Made by a program: the position numbers and the translations under genes. The notes beneath the pieces are model-generated. The model worked only from the letters and a program-made list of their open reading frames with translations, ran no database searches and was not told the origin of the DNA. Positions 59,190 through 64,000 of a stretch of 64,000 bases of DNA are shown here, piece after piece. Source of the DNA: Diaphorobacter sp. HDW4A (GTDB taxonomy: Bacteria; Pseudomonadota; Gammaproteobacteria; Burkholderiales; Burkholderiaceae_C); assembly GCF_011305995.1 (NCBI RefSeq), contig NZ_CP049910.1, forward strand, positions 248,001 to 312,000. The letters are read 5' to 3'. Position 1 is the stretch's first letter. The number at the start of each line of letters is the position of its first letter.

Positions 59190-59200
59190 GGGAGGCTTGC

Positions 59201-59860
59201 ATGAAACAACAAGCATGGCCAGTCACTGTGCTGGCTTCTTTGATGATGGCCGCAGGTCTCACGGCCTGCGGCGGTGGATCGTCCTCGTCGAACGCCCCGA
59301 CGCTCGCTGTGCCTGCCATGTCGGGCGCGGGCGTGTATGCGGTGTCGGTCACGCGCGGCGATGAGCTGCTCGCTGGCAAGTACTATTCGGCCGCAGATGG
59401 TCAGGCGCTCGTCGTCTTGAACGGCAATAACGAGAAGGCCGCCTCGATCTATTCGCGCGAATCTGGCGAGAAGAAGGCCTGGATGGCGAGTGGTGGAATC
59501 GCCAGCGATACGGCCATCGTCTTTGCGAGCACGACGGTGCTGAACAGCGCCGCAATGGCTTTGGGGGAGGTGGCGGGCACCTACGTGCTGCTGCTCGCAG
59601 ACCAGAGCCGTGCCATGTTCACCGTGGATGCATCGGGCAAAGTGAGTGCTGGCAGCAGCAGTTGCAAGATCTCGGGGCAGTTTGCCAAAGCCAGCGTCGC
59701 GCAGGCGGTGAAGATCCAGTTGGCGACCACTGGCTGTTCGGGTCTGCCCGTTTCTATCAACGGTTATGCGCTGCAGGATAGCGACTACGCTCCGGCTGTG
59801 CTGCGCCTCGTGAATGCCGACAGCAATCCATCGGTAGATCTCTGGGCCTTTGCGGGCTGA
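59201..59860 (+). CDS. Hypothetical lipoprotein
   Basis: The 219-residue precursor has a lipoprotein signal with lipobox GLTAC (Cys23), followed by a Gly/Ser linker. The mature part is a beta-rich domain of about 190 residues with one Cys pair (SSSCKISG and TTGCSG). I do not recognise the family. ATG 59201 is preceded by GAGGGAGG. It is 11 bp behind the exported surE gene, so the two are likely co-expressed and may work together at the periplasmic face of a membrane. A terminator follows. Confidence 0.8.
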   Translation: MKQQAWPVTVLASLMMAAGLTACGGGSSSSNAPTLAVPAMSGAGVYAVSVTRGDELLAGKYYSAADGQALVVLNGNNEKAASIYSRESGEKKAWMASGGIASDTAIVFASTTVLNSAAMALGEVAGTYVLLLADQSRAMFTVDASGKVSAGSSSCKISGQFAKASVAQAVKIQLATTGCSGLPVSINGYALQDSDYAPAVLRLVNADSNPSVDLWAFAG

Positions 59861-59881
59861 GCCGTTGGGTGATCTGGAGTG

Positions 59882-59908
59882 AAAAAGGGCAGCCTCTTGG
59901 CTGCCCTT
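59882..59908. terminator. Bidirectional terminator between lipoprotein gene and leuB
   Basis: GGGCAGCC (59887-59894) pairs with GGCTGCCC (59899-59906) around TCTT. A five-A run on the left gives a U-tract for the minus-strand leu transcript, and a weaker T-rich tail follows on the right. Confidence 0.85.
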
Positions 59909-59938
59909 GTTGCTTGAAGCGCGGGTGACTTTGGGCTA

Positions 59939-61748
<1,810 letters not shown>

Positions 61749-61805
61749 CTGAACGGTCCTGAAATTCTGGCGGCACGCCAACCCGGCGTGCCGCTTGGCT
61801 TGGCC

Positions 61806-61934
61806 TTATTTGTCGGCTGCGCGCTCGAGCGCGCCGCCGGCGCGCTGAACGTCCTGTCCCACGCCCTTGACGGTGTTGCAACCGGCGAGGACGAAAGTGC
61901 TGATCAGGGCGATGGCGATGGCGAACTTGGTCAT
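61806..61934 (-). CDS. Entericidin A/B-like small lipoprotein
   Basis: This 42-residue lipoprotein precursor has a signal ending in lipobox LAGC, followed by NTVKGVGQDVQRAGGALERAA, the amphipathic helix of the entericidin family. Entericidins are small membrane lipoproteins linked to stress-related lysis in E. coli. It lies between leuC and leuD on the same strand and must be co-transcribed with the leucine genes. TTGGAGAAATTT provides the ribosome binding site. It is often missed by gene callers because of its size. Confidence 0.9.
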   Translation of the reverse strand: MTKFAIAIALISTFVLAGCNTVKGVGQDVQRAGGALERAADK

Positions 61935-61973
61935 GTGAAATTTCTCCAAAAAATGGGTTGAGACTTCATATCA

Positions 61974-63395
61974 TCACGCAAATTTGCGCACATCGACAAA
62001 ATGTCCGTGGATCGCTGCTGCTGCGGCCATTGCCGGGCTCACCAGGTGGGTGCGGCCACCCGCGCCTTGGCGGCCTTCGAAGTTGCGATTGCTTGTGGAG
62101 GCGCAGCGCTCACCGGGCTCGAGGCGGTCGGCGTTCATCGCGAGGCACATCGAGCAACCAGGCTCGCGCCACTCGAACCCGGCGGCCTTGAAGATCTGGT
62201 CCAGACCTTCGCGCTCAGCTTGTTCCTTCACGAGGCCGGAGCCGGGCACCACCATCGCGAGCTTGATGTTCTTTGCCACTTTTTGGCCGAGCTTCTTGAC
62301 CACGGCAGCGGCTTCGCGCATGTCCTCTATGCGGCTGTTGGTGCAGGAGCCGATGAACACCTTGTCCACGAACACATCGTTCAGTGGCTTGCCGGGTTCG
62401 AGGTTCATGTAGGTCAGCGCGCGCTCGATGGCACTGCGCTTGCTCGGGTCTTTTTCCTTGTCCGGATCGGGCACGCTGGCGTCCACGCCGAGCACCATCT
62501 CGGGCGACGTGCCCCAGGTCACCTGCGGCACGATGACCTTGGCGTCGAGTTCGACAACGTGGTCGAACTTGGCATCTGCGTCGGTGTGCAGCGTCTTCCA
62601 GTACGCCACGGCCTGATCCCATTCCACGCCGGTGGGCGAGAGCGGCAGACCCTTCACGTAGGCAATCGTCTTGTCGTCCACGGCCACCATGCCGGCGCGC
62701 GCACCGGCTTCGATCGCCATGTTGCAGACTGTCATGCGGCCTTCCATGGACAGGTCACGGATCGCTTCGCCCGCGAATTCGATGGTGTAGCCGGTGCCGC
62801 CCGCCGTGCCGATTTTGCCGATGATGGCGAGCACGATGTCCTTGCCGGTCACGCCAGGAGCCGTGTGGCCGTTGACCTTCACCAGCATGTTCTTCGCCTT
62901 CTTGGCGAGCAAGGTCTGCGTAGCCATTACGTGCTCGACTTCGGATGTGCCGATGCCGTGAGCCAGCGCGCCGAATGCGCCGTGCGTGGAGGTGTGGCTG
63001 TCGCCGCAGACCACAGTCATTCCGGGCAGGGTGGCGCCGTTTTCGGGGCCGATCACATGCACGATGCCTTGACGCTTGGACATGAACGGGAAGAACGCCG
63101 CAGCGCCGACCGATGCGATGTTCTTGTCGAGCGTAGTGATCTGTTCCTTGCTGATCGGATCGGTGATGCCGTCGTAGCCCTGATCCCAGTTGGTGGTGGG
63201 CGTGTTGTGGTCGGCGGTGGCGACGATGGAACTCACACGCCAGACTTTACGGCCGGCCTCACGCAGGCCTTCGAACGCCTGCGGGCTGGTCACTTCGTGC
63301 ACCAGATGGCGGTCGATGTAGAGAACCGCGGTGCCGTCTTCTTCGGTGTGAACCACATGTTCATCGAAGACTTTGTCGTAGAGAGTGCGTCCCAT
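61974..63395 (-). CDS. leuC: 3-isopropylmalate dehydratase large subunit
   Basis: LeuC is the [4Fe-4S] aconitase-type large subunit of isopropylmalate isomerase. The 473-residue protein has the cluster ligands in [13 protein letters not shown] and the [11 protein letters not shown] pair, plus [15 protein letters not shown] and [15 protein letters not shown] 63395 starts [15 protein letters not shown], the family norm. A LysR regulator gene lies directly upstream on the same strand, 82 bp away. Confidence 0.97.
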   Translation of the reverse strand: MGRTLYDKVFDEHVVHTEEDGTAVLYIDRHLVHEVTSPQAFEGLREAGRKVWRVSSIVATADHNTPTTNWDQGYDGITDPISKEQITTLDKNIASVGAAAFFPFMSKRQGIVHVIGPENGATLPGMTVVCGDSHTSTHGAFGALAHGIGTSEVEHVMATQTLLAKKAKNMLVKVNGHTAPGVTGKDIVLAIIGKIGTAGGTGYTIEFAGEAIRDLSMEGRMTVCNMAIEAGARAGMVAVDDKTIAYVKGLPLSPTGVEWDQAVAYWKTLHTDADAKFDHVVELDAKVIVPQVTWGTSPEMVLGVDASVPDPDKEKDPSKRSAIERALTYMNLEPGKPLNDVFVDKVFIGSCTNSRIEDMREAAAVVKKLGQKVAKNIKLAMVVPGSGLVKEQAEREGLDQIFKAAGFEWREPGCSMCLAMNADRLEPGERCASTSNRNFEGRQGAGGRTHLVSPAMAAAAAIHGHFVDVRKFA

Positions 63396-63477
63396 GATGT
63401 GCTCTTTTCTTTCGTAGGGTTCTGAAGGTGGGGATTCGAATATTCTTGTGCGGGAGCCAGCGAGCTCGTGCTTTTGC

Positions 63478-64000
63478 TCAGGCGGCTAGCGGCTGGTGTT
63501 CAGCCGCCAGTGGCCGCGTCAGATGCTCTACCAATAGTCGCGCTGTGACTGGCAATGCGTTGAAATCGCGGGCGACGACACGCAGTTGGCGCTCTGCCCA
63601 GGGCTCGTTGAGCGCGATCGCTGCAAGATGGCCCATGCCATGCATCAGCGCGAAAGCGCGGTCGGGAATCAGCCCGATGCCGAGGCCGTTGTCGATCATG
63701 CGGCACATGGCGTCGAGGCTGGTGACCTGCATGCGCTGGCGCAGCGGCTTGGCGGTCTGGCCTGCGGCCTGGCGCATCGCGAGGCTGATGCTGCTGCCCG
63801 CCTGCAGGCCGACGATATCCCATTCCATGGCTTCGGCAAAGGTGATGGATTCGCGCTTGGCGAGCACATGCGACTGCGGCATGACGACGACCAGCCGGTC
63901 ATTGCGGTAGGCGCGGCTTTGCAGGCCTTCTGGATCGTCGGACGAGCCTGTGTGGCACACCCCCAGATCGGTTGCGCCGTCGCGCACCGCGTTCATCACT
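63478..64000 (-). CDS. LysR family regulator (N-terminus outside window)
   Basis: Only the C-terminal 173 residues of a LysR effector-binding domain are inside the window: [77 protein letters not shown]. The helix-turn-helix lies beyond the right edge. It is transcribed towards leuC, so it may regulate the leucine genes; that is inference. In related bacteria a LysR gene commonly sits just upstream of leuC. Confidence 0.9.
   Translation of the reverse strand, partial: VMNAVRDGATDLGVCHTGSSDDPEGLQSRAYRNDRLVVVMPQSHVLAKRESITFAEAMEWDIVGLQAGSSISLAMRQAAGQTAKPLRQRMQVTSLDAMCRMIDNGLGIGLIPDRAFALMHGMGHLAAIALNEPWAERQLRVVARDFNALPVTARLLVEHLTRPLAAEHQPLAA

Noticed and set aside
63396..63477. Leucine leader peptide before leuC
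   Set aside because: The 82-bp gap after the LysR gene contains no short ORF with clustered Leu codons and no terminator.

Overview
The window reads as core chromosome of a GC-rich betaproteobacterium, most likely a Comamonadaceae member (Comamonas/Delftia/Acidovorax group). This placement is inferred from protein sequence, gene order (rne/rluC, rpmF-plsX-fabHDG-acpP-fabF, rpoE-rseAB-mucD-lepAB-rnc-era-recO-pdxJ-acpS-nagZ, asd-fimV-truA-trpFBA-accD), an entericidin-like gene between leuC and leuD, and an IPTL-CTERM surface protein. No database search was possible. No tRNA, rRNA, CRISPR array, prophage or insertion sequence was seen.

Layout. 1-7.2 kb: RNase E (C-terminus outside the window) is divergent from rluC, a HAD phosphatase, a Rieske protein and an S49 protease; an RsmI-like methyltransferase and YceF lie on the minus strand. 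7.2-13.6 kb: yceD, rpmF and the fatty-acid synthesis genes plsX, fabH, fabD, fabG, acpP, fabF, with two readable sigma70-type promoters. 13.7-18.4 kb: a YgfX-like membrane protein and the envelope-stress unit rpoE-rseA-rseB-mucD. 18.4-18.9 kb: an AT-richer gap with two exact DnaA-box matches and a strong terminator. 18.9-27 kb: lepA, lepB, a DUF4845 protein, rnc, era, recO, pdxJ, acpS, nagZ, many with 1-4 bp overlaps. 27-33.4 kb: accessory genes: a LysR regulator with no usable start codon next to a decayed alpha/beta hydrolase, a SbmA/YddA-type ABC transporter, a phosphofructokinase, a small MscS channel and a REC-GGDEF diguanylate cyclase. 33.4-43.8 kb: lysS and a tightly coupled eight-gene surface-glycan cassette (ugd, flippase, two methyltransferases, an ExoA-like glycosyltransferase, and PglE-, PglC- and PglF-type enzymes). 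43.8-48.5 kb: a LON-domain protein, a YggT protein and a large IPTL-CTERM cell-surface protein. 48.5-64 kb: a minus-strand biosynthetic series accD, trpA, trpB, trpF, truA, fimV, asd, then leuB, leuD, entericidin, leuC and a LysR regulator. It is interrupted by a plus-strand block (DUF1508 protein, exported SurE, lipoprotein).

The most interesting signal is upstream of asd. A 34-residue leader ORF ends in a cluster of Thr, Ile and Lys codons (9 of its last 11 residues), which are three end products of the aspartate-semialdehyde pathway. It overlaps one arm of mutually exclusive RNA hairpins, and a terminator-like hairpin lies just before the asd ribosome binding site. It looks like an amino-acid attenuation leader for asd. 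Other second-look items are the hydrolase/LysR deletion scar, the DnaA boxes and possible sRNA before lepA, the minimal glycan cassette, the exported SurE, and a 15-bp tandem expansion inside leuD.
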